DNA from: Phyto melanocephala
Taxonomy: Eukaryota > Arthropoda > Insecta > Diptera > Rhinophoridae
Assembly: GCA_941918925.1 (NCBI GenBank)
Contig: OW799234.1
Span: 110,295,884 to 110,359,883, forward strand
DNA: 64,000 nt
Direction of reading: 5' to 3'
Below the pieces are notes generated by a model, which saw only the letters and a list, made by a program, of their open reading frames with translations, was not told the origin of the DNA and searched no databases. Position numbers and translations under genes: made by a program. Positions 24,304 to 36,164 of this stretch are shown here, in pieces (positions within the stretch are counted from its first letter, which is position 1; the number at the start of each line of letters is the position of its first letter).

Positions 24304-25173
24304 TCACTTTGGTGACTGCGCTGTAACAGCGTGCACTTGCCGTTGCTTATGTTTGCACGGGCTGCGACAATTTCGTGCATTACGCCCATACTTTTTATGA
24401 TACCAGCACTCATCAAAATTCGAGCTGGTTTTTTTATCGGACGATGATGGACGGTGCATAGAACGATGACGAGCGACAGTAGGCCTGCGAGATCGCGAAC
24501 GTGACCGCGTGGTAAATTGCTCGAACTTTCTACCTAACTCCATTATAGCTGTATGTAGCTCGTTAATGACACTGGTAGGCTCTTTTGTCACTTTACATAC
24601 CTGTGATGGCGATACAGCGTCTATAATGGTGTCAGCTATTTTGGTAAATTCTGCTGCAGTGCCAGTTGAAGCTGCTACCACAGGTTGAGCAAACGTCGGT
24701 AATCGTTTTGTCCAGAGACCCTTAAGCGCTGCTTCGCCTACTGAGTTGCCGGCCACCCTCTTCATTTCAAAAAAGAGCTCGGAAGGCTTTTTGTCGCCTA
24801 AAGGCATTTCAGATAAGAGCCGGTTGAGTCGTCTCTGTTCGCTGTCGGCGAAATGGTCACTAATTTTTTGTTTGACGTATTCGAATCGGTCGGATGCTGG
24901 CAAAGTTGTGATGACGTCGGTTAACTGCGCTACTGTTTCGGGCTTTAAGGCGGCAAGCACGGTGGCGGCCTTTTGTTTGTCAGAGGTTATGCCTGATGCA
25001 CTGAACCAAAACTCCATGGAAATAAACCATGCTTCGATGTTTGTGTAACACATTTCTGGGAATGGCAATCGGGCATAAATGGCTGATACGCTACCGGTGT
25101 TGTTTGGTGCCTGATCATCGTCATCGTTTTGCTTGGCCACGGTAGATGCTGCTGATAAATTGTTGGTTGCCAT
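24304..25173 (-). CDS. gag: Gypsy-class Gag
   Basis: 289 residues from the ATG at 25173 (MATNNLSAAS); an upstream TTG-initiated extension overlaps the primer-binding site and is not likely used. The middle holds a capsid-like region (YTNIEAWFISMEFWF, then ATVLAALKPETVAQL) found in Gag of this Gypsy group. An Arg/Ser-rich stretch (TTRSRSRSRRP) precedes a single Cys-rich motif (CWYHKKYGRNARNC..PC) that resembles, but is not, a classical CCHC knuckle. Role: virus-like particle coat and RNA packaging. It ends in TGA with pol in the same frame straight after. Confidence 0.9.
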   Translation of the reverse strand: MATNNLSAASTVAKQNDDDDQAPNNTGSVSAIYARLPFPEMCYTNIEAWFISMEFWFSASGITSDKQKAATVLAALKPETVAQLTDVITTLPASDRFEYVKQKISDHFADSEQRRLNRLLSEMPLGDKKPSELFFEMKRVAGNSVGEAALKGLWTKRLPTFAQPVVAASTGTAAEFTKIADTIIDAVSPSQVCKVTKEPTSVINELHTAIMELGRKFEQFTTRSRSRSRRPTVARHRSMHRPSSSDKKTSSNFDECWYHKKYGRNARNCRSPCKHKQRQVHAVTAQSPK

Positions 25174-25181
25174 TACTTTGT

Positions 25182-25196
25182 TCCTCGGGGTCACCA
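25182..25196 (-). promoter_or_regulatory. tRNA primer-binding site
   Basis: TGGTGACCCCGAGG on the minus strand, one base after the 5' LTR. It begins TGG as expected for pairing with a tRNA 3' CCA end. The exact tRNA was not assigned. Confidence 0.8.
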
Positions 25197-25197
25197 A

Positions 25198-25461
25198 TTT
25201 GGGGATTATTTTATTTACCCGATAACAATAAAGAACTTACGTGTAAATAATTTATAATACTTTATTTTATTAATCTGATTTAATTTAGGATAAAAAAGGT
25301 TCAAGAAAATTTATGATGTTGATTGCATCGCTGCCGACAGGAAAAGAGATCGAGTAGATTCTTTCTTTTATGCAAGTGCATACAGCATGTGCCTTTTATA
25401 TTTGAATACCGATTACTGTCGCTATTCGGTAATTCGTATTTGGTAGTTGCAGGGTGCCACA
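25198..25461 (-). repeat. 5' LTR of the Gypsy element
   Basis: 264 bp; TGTGGCACCC at its outer (25461) end, AAATCC-type inner end next to the primer-binding site. It carries the element promoter and polyadenylation signals. An AATAAA lies at 25229-25234 on the plus strand, which is antisense to the element. Confidence 0.95.
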
Positions 25462-25614
25462 TACACATTAAGCAAATGCTTGATTAATGTGACACAATAT
25501 ATGATGAAATGAAACAAAAATAACTATTACTTGTTTTCGACAACCAAATATTGTTAAAGCGAGTACAATATGACTGTCGTGATAATGTTGCAACGATGGT
25601 TTTTCTTTGCGTGT
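25462..25614 (+). mobile_element. R3 repeat, right half
   Basis: Continues the R3 sequence left at 20804 and ends TTTTCTTTGCGTGT, the inverted complement of the R3 left end ACACGCAAAGAAAA. It matches, inverted, the run near 61240-61320 (TTACTTGTTTTCGA, GATGAAATGAAACAAAAAT). Confidence 0.7.
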
Positions 25615-26846
25615 ACATGAAGTGTTAAAACTTCTAAGTAAATGTTTCGAAATACACACATGCAAACAATCAAAAACACACACACTCACACTATGTATAA
25701 TGATGTATTTTAGCAGTGTTAAGAGCCTGACAGAAAATGTTTAAGATAATAAAAAGATAAATGAAATAAAACTTCTTAAATGTTACGTGTCTACACATAC
25801 ATATCAACATGCTATTGAATTATAGGCACACACAGATAAAAGTTAATATGTAGAAAAGAATATGTGCAGAGGTTTTAAGCTGTGTAAGTGTACACATGTG
25901 TGCTATTGACAGTCATTTAAGATTTTTTGATATAGTAGACCATAAAAGGCCAACCAACATGAACTTTTTCTGTATTTTTTTAAATACAATACAACTTGAA
26001 ATGTACATTTTTTTTCTATTTCAAAACACATGTATTAGGGCTTTGTCGAAAAGTAAAATATACATTAAAGGAATTTTAAAGATAAAACTACATTTTTATT
26101 GTTAAAAAAACAAAAATTAAATAAATATTATTTGTTCCAATATTTTTTTTTATTAAAATGATAATTAAACCTTTAGTAGGAACTGTTTATAAATAATGTG
26201 CTGATACAACGTTTTTGTGCCGCTAGCTGTAAATAAGAAAATATTTATTACATTTTGTACTGATGGCAAAAATATATGTAAATACAAAACAATTAAGTAA
26301 GTTATGGTCACTTAAGTCCGACCATTAAGTAACGTGCTTGTTTTATGCTACTGTGACTGAGTGGCATAAGATTTGACGTAATTGCTATTACATTAATATT
26401 GTTTAAACACAACAGGCTCTTGTATTACATCCTCAATTAAAGATAGGTCTTAAAAATTATATATCTATATGCTGGTCACCTAAACCAATAATAATTTTAA
26501 GCACACAAACTTAAAGGAGAAGAAAATAGCACACACAAAATACTTAGGTTAGCATTTAGACCCGATGGAAAAAACTTCCGATTACTGTTCATATCTTTGA
26601 CTTTTTTAATGTGCCTAAAAAAAAAACAAAAAAATAACGTAATAAGATTTCTTAAACTGTGCATATATGTATATTACATTCTCACAAGAACAAATTTTTA
26701 TATTGCAAAACTGAGCAGTGTCACGCCTATATAAAGTAAGTATTCTTCGTTAACTTATTTTACCAAGCATACCTACTGACCGCATACAAACTAAGCTCCA
26801 CAATACCAATTTGTTATTAGAAGAGTGGCCATATTCATTTTCTTAT
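25615..26846. other. No gene recognised
   Basis: 1.2 kb of A+T-rich DNA with no recognisable repeat or exon. Confidence 0.5.
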
Positions 26847-27120
26847 CATACCCATCACCTGTGGTGCACAAGTGTATATATACATAGCTTTGTCATTTCG
26901 TTTGTAATTTCTATATTTTCTGAAAGCTAATTTGATTAATTCATGCCTGTCTGTCCGTGTGAGGGATGAACTCAACTTTGAGAAGCCCTCACATATCAGT
27001 TCAATCTGTATATGGTGTCAATCTTATGCAAATATCGCGGAGTGACTTTCTGAGATATCAGCAAGTAAACACGACTACTTCCGTTTTTTCCCATATAAAA
27101 AATTTTCAGACTTAATTTAA
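26847..27120 (+). repeat. Old R1 repeat fragment
   Basis: Starts TACCCATCACCTGTGGTGCA, then TTTGTCATTTCGTTTGTAAT, a CTGTCTGTCCGTG block and TTTCTGAGATATCAGCAAG. Diverged and without the hairpin end. The sequence after 27120 (to about 27430) resembles what follows R1 blocks near 43790, so a longer R1 variant may exist. Confidence 0.7.
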
Positions 27121-28315
27121 AGAGACGTTTGTTACTATTTGTAGGTGAGATCTGCCTCTAGATATATTCTTTAAAAATTTTAAGATAAATCTATTATAGG
27201 TAAGCATAAACATTAACATGTTCAAAGCACCAGAATACAAGTCGTAGTCTTGAAAAGTACTGGTACGAAAAACTGGCAAATCGGCTTGAAACTAACTGAG
27301 ATGTAAGCACAAAAATACAAATGCTTCGGTGGTTTCCCTAAACGATTTCCTTTTCAGCTTTTTGCACTACGATGTCGGTATCAATTTGGTAAAATCTAGT
27401 TATAAAAGATCGACGAGGGCATCCGAAATAAAATACGAATATTGAAAGGACCGACTAGATATTAAAATATGCAATTAACCATATAGTAGCGTAGATTTCA
27501 GATTAACTGTAAGTATTTCATATCTTGGATTTTACTGCCTTTTATAGTAAAATCTACTTTATGAGCCTCTAATTTCATATTCAATTTTAAAATTTTGTTT
27601 CGAATAAAATTTAAATTTTTTTATAATTTACTGCATTCTACTTATTAAGCCCTTTAATTTTAACCAATATTTGGTGATTGAGGGGGGTAAGTTTTGACCA
27701 GCATATAAATTTTTTGCGTGCCGTTTTGAGGTTTCGACCAGCATGAATTTGAAATTGTTCACGATGTACTGTACTCTGTTAAGCTTAAGCGCTTTTATTA
27801 AGTATGAAAATTAAATCTGTCTGTTGTCTACGATTTTCTTTAATGATTTCAACTTGTTTACTTTTTTTATTATTATTTATTTCATTCATTAGTAGCAAAA
27901 ATATTCAGGCGTGTTTTAAGATTTTTGTTGCGATCATAACTCATGTGTGTAATAATAATTTTTTTTATGAAATTTCATTCGATGGAAAGTATAATTCCCT
28001 GTTCTGAAAATCTTATCATTTCTAATTCTAATAAGAAATTTGTTATTAAAGTAACCAACTTTAAACCAAATACCGAAATATACCACGCTTCCTACTATAC
28101 TACATATTTTTATTTTTTTTTTGTATAGATATTTAACATATTTGTAAATTATCGGAGAGCTGAAAATGTCTGATACTGACGATAAAAATGTAGAGAAAGA
28201 AGGGAGTCGTATTTTTTGCTTATCTTGCAACAAGTTAAGAAACAATTGTGGTGTTTTTCAACAACGATTAATTCTCAAATATTGTATTTACACACTAATA
28301 ATATCACATTTAGAG
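27121..28315. other. No assigned gene
   Basis: A+T-rich DNA. A short plus-strand frame starts at 28166 (MSDTDDKNVEKEGSRI then FCLSCNKL) and runs into the fold-back at 28316. Its first 30 residues look protein-like, but no homolog, splice site or promoter is recognised. Confidence 0.4.
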
Positions 28316-28495
28316 GTGCGATTCACTTGTCATATCCGATTTCCGAGACTTGATAAAATAAACCACAACATGAAAAATATCGTTATCGTTAGAAAATAAT
28401 CGTTAAAATTAGTAACTGAATACTGAAATCGATAAAATTGTTGTTAAATTTTCTTAACAATACGATTACCGTTTAAACAAGCAAGTGAATCGCAC
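28316..28495. mobile_element. Fold-back MITE-like element
   Basis: Perfect 14-bp inverted repeats GTGCGATTCACTTG (28316-28329) and CAAGTGAATCGCAC (28482-28495) bound 180 bp with no coding content. No clear target duplication was found. Confidence 0.6.
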
Positions 28496-28814
28496 TACAG
28501 GTATGTTGGTTTCAACCAAAACATAAGGTTTTAAATATACTTTGTGTGATAGAAAATTATATTAGCCTTGGAATCACAGGTGAAGGATGTGAAGAATATG
28601 TTACAGTTATGTACAAGTTAGTTTCGGAAGCTTACCTCCTTACATTCTAAATTTCTTGAATATTAGTTTGGAAACTGTCACCTAATAGATTTACTAAATG
28701 CTAAAGGGATTTCCCTATCTTGGGCAAAATATTGCAAAAGTAATTGTCAATATAAAAGAATATACAATATCTCGTAACTAAATACAATATATGTATACAT
28801 TTTCCAAGACTAGT
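28496..28814. other. No gene recognised
   Basis: Short A+T-rich spacer between the fold-back and the LINE fragment. Confidence 0.5.
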
Positions 28815-29165
28815 CTTGGTTAGGTTAGGTTAGGTTGAAAAGCAGGGGCACTAAAAGCCCAAACCCATGACAGGTATACACTTACGCCCAGTTGGCATGT
28901 TGTGCGCTCCATGTGGGAACCGGAATTCCCAATTTAAAACCTTAATCAATATTTTCCCAAAAATAAATATCGGACTAGTCCAAGAACTCAGTCCCCTCAA
29001 TGTACTGGAGTCCCCCAGGTACTCGAAATTCGGCATAGTATCCACTGTAAAATTATCGCGTCTAATATGCCCAAACGCAGGACAATGACAGAGATAGTGT
29101 ATCAAAGTCTCATCCTCTTCCTCGCATGCTCTGCATGTTGTCTCTTCAGATAGTCTCATGCTCAT
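28815..29165 (-). pseudogene. LINE 3' fragment: end of ORF2 plus tail
   Basis: The minus frame reads LSEETTCRACEEEDETLIHY, then LCHCPAFGHIRR, the C-terminal Cys-rich zinc-binding region that follows RNase H in this LINE; it aligns directly with the longer copy at 55485-55620. The frame stays open to about 28851, keeping about 35 residues lost in the longer copy through a roughly 20-bp insertion there. The 3' end is an AACCT pentamer tail (seen as TTAGGTTAGGTTAGG at 28818-28836). It is 5'-truncated near 29165, the usual outcome of abortive target-primed reverse transcription. Confidence 0.85.
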
Positions 29166-31556
29166 GCACTCAGTCTAATATACATGAATACCGGCTTGCA
29201 CTCCCTTCATTTAATGTATTCTATTTATTGTTACTTTAACTAACACTAGTATAACCATTAACCGCTACAATTTAAAAATGTGTAACAATGTTATTTTATA
29301 GCTAGAGCTGGGAATAAAGGCTTCCAGCGTTAAATGTAACCAGGGATTTGTATTACAGGCCTTAACGTGGGCGAATTTTCCTATTTTTAAGATAAGTATG
29401 CAATATTACTCTATAAAACCTACAATAAAAACCTCTTAGGAGTTGCTTGAATTCGATTCGAAAGATCAGATATTCATTCTTACTCTCCTTCTTTAAGAAG
29501 GGAAGAAAGATTTAAATACATTTTCGTATATATTCTTTTAATTTTTGTATTCTTTCCAATAACAAAAAAAATAAATATTGAAAGCATTACTAAAACCAAA
29601 AATAAAATTAAAAATTAAATAAAAAATTAAATACAAGAAAAAATAATTGAAAAATAAGCAGGATTTTATTTGTTTGGGTTATAAGCTTCCAAAGAGTGAG
29701 TTTAAGAGTGCTGAGCTCAAAAATGTGAAACCAAAACTAAAGATATGTTTTAAAAATATATAAAGCATTTAATGAAAAGGAAAGATTTTTGGTAAAATTT
29801 AAAAAATCTTTAGGCTTGTCTTAAAACAAAGGGCTTCTAAAAAGGACTCTTTCAGAAGGCCTCCTTATTATAATAACGCGTGAAAAAACATAATTGAACA
29901 TTGAATAAGTGAGTCTGATAAAATCCTACTATTAACTAACCCCAAACTGTAATAAATGTTCTTAATAAGGTTTTCATTAAGGCCTACTTACCTCTTCTTC
30001 TTACAGCTGAGTTTATGCTGCATATGCATGTGTTTTTATATGTTTTTATGCCTGCAGTAAATGTCTGTAAATGCATTATTATAAGTGTGGTTAGACACAT
30101 TTCCGTTTAAATTGCGATTACTTCCGCAACAATAAAAATATAGGGAAACCGCAAATATGGGTTCATTGAAATAATACTGCCTCAAATGTTTGGGTTTTTC
30201 TTGCTGTTTTTCTCCTATTTTATTATGTCACACGCATACACCGACACAATTTCAAACAATTCAACTACATTTAATATTTAAAAATTTTGTTAGAAAATGT
30301 TGATGATGATGATGACGACAATAATCATCATTATTATAGGGTTTCTATGGCTACAATTGTTTAATAGAAATTTTGCTTCTTTGTTTGCATGTGTTTGCAT
30401 GAAAAATTTATAAATTAAATGAATAAATGAAAGCAGGCAAAATGCAAAAAATTTAATAATACTTAAGTGGCATCTTTTATGTACAACAAGTGTGTAGAAA
30501 TACACAAGTAAATACATAACATGTAATTACGTTACAATGTAGTCATTGTAATCATAATTGTTTTCATTTTTATAGTTTTGTGTTCTTTTGTGGAAACTGA
30601 AAAGAACACAGAAAACATATAAAACTGTTTTCAAAAGCAACTAATCTCAGTCAGAAACTTAGAAAACCAATAGTTTTTGGGCAAATGGTTTGGTAATAAA
30701 AAAGAAACATTTTTCATTTTCATGAATAAACTGAAAGCAAAAGAGATTTGCACAGTTAAAATTGCAAGAAATACACTTGGTATGTATACATGAAGTTACT
30801 GTATTCACAGTATCTTTAAGTTAAATGTTTTAAAATTATAACCTTAAGAATTCTATATAAACAACACAACATAAACAAGCGTTATATTTTATATTTACAT
30901 ATATTAAATTGGACGATATGCAGAGTGGTAAAATATGTTTTTTCGATTGCGAGATTACACTATGCAACAAGCAAAAATTCTTAGAAGAACCAACATATTT
31001 TTTTGATCCGCTATAGTCACCCAACTGCAAAAATCATCATAATTTCAAATTCTATGGTAAGTTTTTTTTTTAAATCTTTTTTATCAAATTTGAGATTTTT
31101 GAAGAGGCTTCTCGATACATGTTTTCGTAACTTTAGAACGACGTACTCTATATTGTTAAACATTCCGTTTATAAACTTCAAATTACGCCAACTTTAAGGT
31201 TTTTAATACCATTTTTTGATCAAGACATCAGTTCTGGAGTTATCGAGGAACAAGTCGGAAATTTTTTTTTTTTTGCAAAGTTTTAAAATTTTTGAAATTT
31301 AAAAATCTATAAAAATAAAAAGCATTAATAATTACCAGTTTTGGTACTTAATCTAAAAACTTCATGTATTAGAAATAAAATGAATTTTATTACATGAAAA
31401 TCTATGGATAAATTCGTGTTTTATTCCTGATAAACTGAAAGTACCTAGTTTTGATATTTTTATCACAAATTAGTGTATAGCTAAAAATTTTGTGTTTTTT
31501 TTTTTAAGAGACAAATTAATTTTAAATTATTTTCTTACCTTAATAAGTCTAGAAGT
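29166..31556. other. No gene recognised
   Basis: 2.4 kb of A+T-rich DNA. No repeat, exon or RNA gene was recognised. Confidence 0.5.
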
Positions 31557-31813
31557 TAGATGAGATCTAGAGTGCCCCTGTGGACTAGTCAGTAAAATGA
31601 CAAGTCAGTTGTTTGGGGGTTGCGGGTTCGATTCCTGCCGGAGACTCTGGAATTGTCTGCTTCTCTTTCTCTTCTATTCTAAATATTTCTATTCTTATTC
31701 TATTCTTCTCTCTATTAAGGCGTCACAATGGACCGTAATGGTCTCCGAGTGAAGGTGTGAGGGTAACTTTGCACCAGCCTTACCTACCTACCTACCTACC
31801 TAGATGAGATCTA
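31557..31813 (+). mobile_element. tRNA-derived SINE with 13-bp target duplications
   Basis: Perfect duplications TAGATGAGATCTA at 31557-31569 and 31801-31813 bound a 231-bp element. The head has a tRNA-like A box (TGGACTAGTCAG) and B box (GGGTTCGATTCCTGC), the internal RNA polymerase III promoter. A pyrimidine-rich middle (CTTCTCTTTCTCTTCTATTC) follows, then a block ending in a CCTA tail (ACCTACCTACCTACC). The head and middle are shared with the element at 63100. No coding capacity. Confidence 0.92.
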
Positions 31814-33649
31814 AAAACGTACCAAAGATAAAGGTTTTACCGGGTTTTGTCCCTAACCCTAAGCCTTTCGATTTTAAAAAAAGTACCAGACACCTGTCCG
31901 CTTATTTTATTTCTGCTTCTTGTATAATATTTAAAAAATCATCTTTTTATTTAATTGAAACATAAAACAAAATACACTAACATTGTCATGGTGGCTTCGT
32001 TTCTTATTTGGGTTAAGATTCTCGTCTTCCTTCATATTTGCCACTTACGCTTATCAGATTGTAATAAACTTCAAAGTTTAAATCAATTTGTGCGATCAAT
32101 CACAAAACTCGTTAAAAGTGAATTCAGTGTTCTGCAATCTCAGGTAATATATTTTGAGATCCAATTACTGCACAAGCAAATTCCAAGAACTGCATTTTTA
32201 TCGCTTTCTGAATTTACCGTAATTACACTTCAGTATTGCCTGGGTACAAGAAATCAGTCGCAAATTAGTATTAAAATTCTTCCTTTAACTTTATGAGGTA
32301 TGAGTAAATAACAATGACTGTCTCTGTTTTTTATTACTTATACAAAAAAAAAAATAAAATAATTCACATCTAGGATTATTTAAAGACACGTTTGTGTCTT
32401 TGAATAATGATATGTTTGTGAAATTTTTTGGACAAATTGGTCTCTAATCGGCAAGGATATAGCAAAAATTGTTTGCAAAATATATATGAATTTTTTTTTA
32501 AATATATAAAATTTTTTAAGCTCCTTAATAATTTTTGGAGATATTAAAGACACTTTTTCCAAAATGGCTTATAACATGGAATTTGAAATCTAGGCTAAAC
32601 TACGATGTGATCAATATACATATGGACATTTCCATGAATATGCAAACCACGACTGTAAAAATAAAAACTCATTTGTTTTACTATGCGCAGGTATTAAAAG
32701 CTTATTTAATTATTTTAAGAGCAATAATAAGATTAAATCTTTGACTTTTTTAAAGAATTGCAATCAACTATTTTTTTAGCGACTAAATAATAAAAATAAA
32801 TTGTAATTGTAAATATGCTTTAAAATTAAGTTAACAAAAATAATTAAGAAGAACCATAAGAAAAAATAATATATAGAGTCCAAATAGCGGTGCTTTTTTT
32901 ATTTCCCTTGGATGTTATTTTAATGTCACGTACGTAGTGCAAAATAATTATTTGTCTCCGTCATTCGTATTTGAACAGTCGCACGAGCATCTAATTTAGA
33001 ATTTAACTTTTTTCTTAACATAATATAAATTTTATTACCTAAGAATACTATTGAGAAAAATATGTCACGTACGATATGTTACGAACGATATTAAATTGAA
33101 TTTATTATAAAATCATTTAAGAAATTAAAAAAAGAGAAAATACCTCCCAAAATTAGAAGATTTCTGTTTTATGTCACGTGCAATATATTCTTACTTTTCT
33201 GGATATTTTAGACAACAGTGATTCGAATATATTTAATTTTTTTTAATAAAGGACCCTTTTAATGGAACATAAAGATTTAATTTTGTTTCAGTTACTCTTA
33301 CTTTGCAAAAATTACTCCACTTTATAGAAGTACAAATGTCACGTACGATGACATGGAAATGCCCATTTGAAATAACGGTAAATAGTATTAGCAGATTAAG
33401 CATGGCGGCCAAAAATAGCATTCTTACTTTATTATGACATTTTAATTTAATTACACAACGGTAATTTAACAAATTAATGACATTTTTTTTTGTTTTTGTG
33501 CGGACACAAAATATATTAAAGGAAGAAAATCGAAGCGAATCTCTTAAACCAATGCATAGACCTTTTTTATTTTTATATGCAAATTACCAGCAGCAATTTT
33601 ATGCATTCGCATAATAATATGAAACAGGAAGAATAGCACTCGATAGCAA
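31814..33649. other. No gene recognised; holds four ATGTCACGTACG-type motifs
   Basis: 1.8 kb of A+T-rich DNA with no assignable gene. The motif cluster is listed separately. Confidence 0.5.
32923..33347 (+). repeat. Cluster of four ATGTCACGTACG motifs
   Basis: Exact ATGTCACGTACG at 32923, 33062 and 33336, and ATGTCACGTGCA at 33171, all in the same orientation and spaced 139, 109 and 165 bp. The sequence between is not clearly repeated. Each holds TCACGTAC or CACGTG, E-box-like palindromes. Could be binding sites or the remains of a decayed tandem array. Confidence 0.6.
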
Positions 33650-34110
33650 CAGTACCGGTGAAAATATAAGCGCCGCAATTCGGGATCATTATCCCTTGAA
33701 CGAATTTACTTCATTAAGCAAAGTGTGAACTTTTTTAAAGAAAAACCATCTCCTACGATGAAGCCTATTTCCATCTGGCTTCCTGAGTACACAAAATTGT
33801 CGAATTTGGTACTGATGAATTACGTTAAAAACAAATACTGTCTGGTGTAGATTTAGGTCAGACATCACGACTGGCTATTACTTTATTTAAATGAGGGTTA
33901 AATTGCAACTAAAAAGCATATATCTAGGCGACATGTGGTTTCCGCAATACGACACCATATTGCGTATGAAATTGGTGTTCTCCAAGAAATCATCTCTAAT
34001 ATTTATTTACGATTTCTACAAAGATATTCCTGCCTTCCATATCATCTGTCATACATTCATCAAATACTTCTACGGCTATTCTCTTTTATAATATATAGTT
34101 ATATACATAA
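33650..34110 (+). pseudogene. Highly degenerate mariner-like transposase
   Basis: Plus frame near 33750 reads YDEAYFHLAS, the SDEAHFHL block with the first catalytic Asp. Near 33920 it reads YLGDMWFPQYD, the LGDMWFQQDG block. Near 34030 it reads PAFHIICHTFIKYFYGY in place of PPRSCDLTPLDFFLWGY. The blocks come in the right order and spacing for a transposase of about 350 residues, but with stops, frame changes and many substitutions. No terminal repeats were found. Confidence 0.5.
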
Positions 34111-36164
34111 TTGCACATTGAAACTGAATGTGATCTTGTCACAACTGATGTTAAGTGTGTCCACTTCACTACAGTAACTTGTTGCCAATATATAAGTTAT
34201 TCATTGAAAACGTTTGTAATTATAAAAAAATTAAGTAATTTGTTGATATTATTTTCAAAGAACACATGTATTGAATATGTGTAATTGTTGTTTTATGTTT
34301 CACATCTTGCAATATTGTCAAATATTTATGACCTACCGGAAACGATTAAATGTTTTATGCTCAATCCATACCTTAACATACTTTTACAATAACAATTACA
34401 AACTAATACGTGTACTCTATATGGATACAAAAAAAAATAAATAAACATTGACATATACACTCATTTCGAATTTCATAGAGGTATTTTACATCTGTTCCTT
34501 ACATATGATTTGACATACAGCCATACATAAGCAATACGAATTTCAGGTACTTTCAATGTTTTCGTTTAGAATGTTGTAAGTACATGTGAAGTAGACGTAT
34601 GCACATGCAAAATAACTTTTATGCGCCAATTATTCACACAATATTGCTTTTAATATTTACACATACATGTGTTAATACACATACATAGATTTAAATGGGG
34701 TTTGTGTGTGTGTTCATGGGCATTTGTATAGGTCTGTGAGTTTGCGTTTATAGCGAAAGTGTAGAAGTAAAGGAGTCGGTTTTTAAAAGAATATTATTTG
34801 CTTTACGCATTGCAATCTAAAATGCAAATACTTTATAATGTACGTTGATGTAGATCTTCATGTACACTTACAATTCACATGTGCACTTTCTTTTAGAAAA
34901 AGTTGTTATAGTACTTCTATATGCATACGTAGTAGCTATTAGAGCAGTCATAAATACAGTCGTAGAAAAATTGTTAGTAGAGGTGGTGGCATGATAAAAG
35001 AAAATTGATATTTTAGGCATAGTTTTAACATGAACTAAATATTTTTATTGGTTGAACCTAATACAACAATATAACATATAGATGAGTGTATTTTTGATTT
35101 CTTGTTCAGCTACAAGTCATACAAGTCTTATCTTACGTCTCCCAAAGTTTAAGCTAGACTTATAAGCTTGACTTATAACAAATTTATTCAGTAAAGTTTT
35201 ATAATGATCCTTTTTAAAATTGGCAATAGTTATAAATGCCAAATGCAGGGTCATTATATGATTCACGCCATTATTTCAGTGACCTGATGTTTGCATTGTT
35301 CTAAAAAACATTCTTATCCATTGATTAGGTGCCACATTACAGCAAAACAATAAATTGTGTCTGCGTCTGGATATCGCAAAATTAGTAGCCTTATCAAGAT
35401 CATATTTTTCAGAAACCATAATCGAATGTTTTTCTTTATTTTTTTTTGGAAATATCAGGCAATACGTAGACTACATAATTTCACAAAAATTAAATATACT
35501 TTCTAAAACTCCATAATATATTTACAATTAGCGTTTGATTAACAACTAATATCGCAACAATCGTGCACTTTAATGAGCTTCTCTTTATGTGGTCAATCAG
35601 CTTTAAGCAGTTAGAAATCTTGCCAGATAGTTATAATACTTAAGTCCAGTCCAATACATTTAACATAGTTAGTAAAAGATGATTCCTACTAATTAATGGC
35701 AGAAAAAACGGAAAAAATTGTTTAGTATATTTTTAAAACGGCGACAATGATACTGCCAGAAAACTTCAAATATCCATTCAAATACATTTATAAAGTTACA
35801 TTTTGCATATCGCTTTAAATATCTAGATTATAGCACTTATTAAGAGTTCTTGTAAAAAACGGATTAATTGTAACATATTTGTAGCAAGACAAATTACGAC
35901 TGACGCTTCGTTCTAACGTACCAGCACCTAAACTATATAGATTACGGAAAGTCTAATCAGCTGTTAGAGATGCCAAATTTTTCATGAACAAAAATTTTCT
36001 GGCTTTCGGAGTAACATCCTTTATAAGACCAACATGTGCTATATTCGTTTAGAAGACAATGTTCAATGTCTTTTCTTAAAAAAGCACCCCTTCGATAGCA
36101 AAAACTATCTTGAATCAATCTGCACCTTTTTTTGTGTAGGAGTAGCTTATTCAAAATACTTTTG
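34111..36164. other. No gene recognised
   Basis: 2 kb of A+T-rich DNA. No family is recognised. Confidence 0.5.

Larger units (their letters stand above)
20805..25461 (-). mobile_element. Gypsy-class LTR retrotransposon
   Basis: A 4657-bp element on the minus strand with two 264-bp LTRs, a primer-binding site, gag, pol in the order protease-RT-RNase H-integrase, and a polypurine tract; no env frame is present. Direct TACA copies flank it (20801-20804 and 25462-25465), the 4-bp duplication usual for Gypsy/Metaviridae elements. The LTRs differ at three positions, all within the first 23 bases, so insertion is recent. Two in-frame TGA codons (24304-24306 between gag and pol, 21799-21801 in integrase) are the only breaks seen. 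It sits inside an R3 repeat. Confidence 0.95.

Noticed and set aside
20930..25048. Plus-strand open frames of 60-141 codons across the Gypsy element
   Set aside because: They are antisense to gag and pol, whose domains and motifs are clear on the minus strand.
28166..28399. Small gene starting MSDTDDKNVEKEG
   Set aside because: No homolog, splice or promoter support, and the frame runs into a fold-back repeat at 28316.
28818..28838. Interstitial telomere tract (TTAGG)n
   Set aside because: Only about four units, and always attached to the same LINE 3' end at four places.
31570..31640. tRNA gene
   Set aside because: A and B boxes are present but no acceptor or anticodon stem closes properly; target duplications and a second copy show a SINE head.
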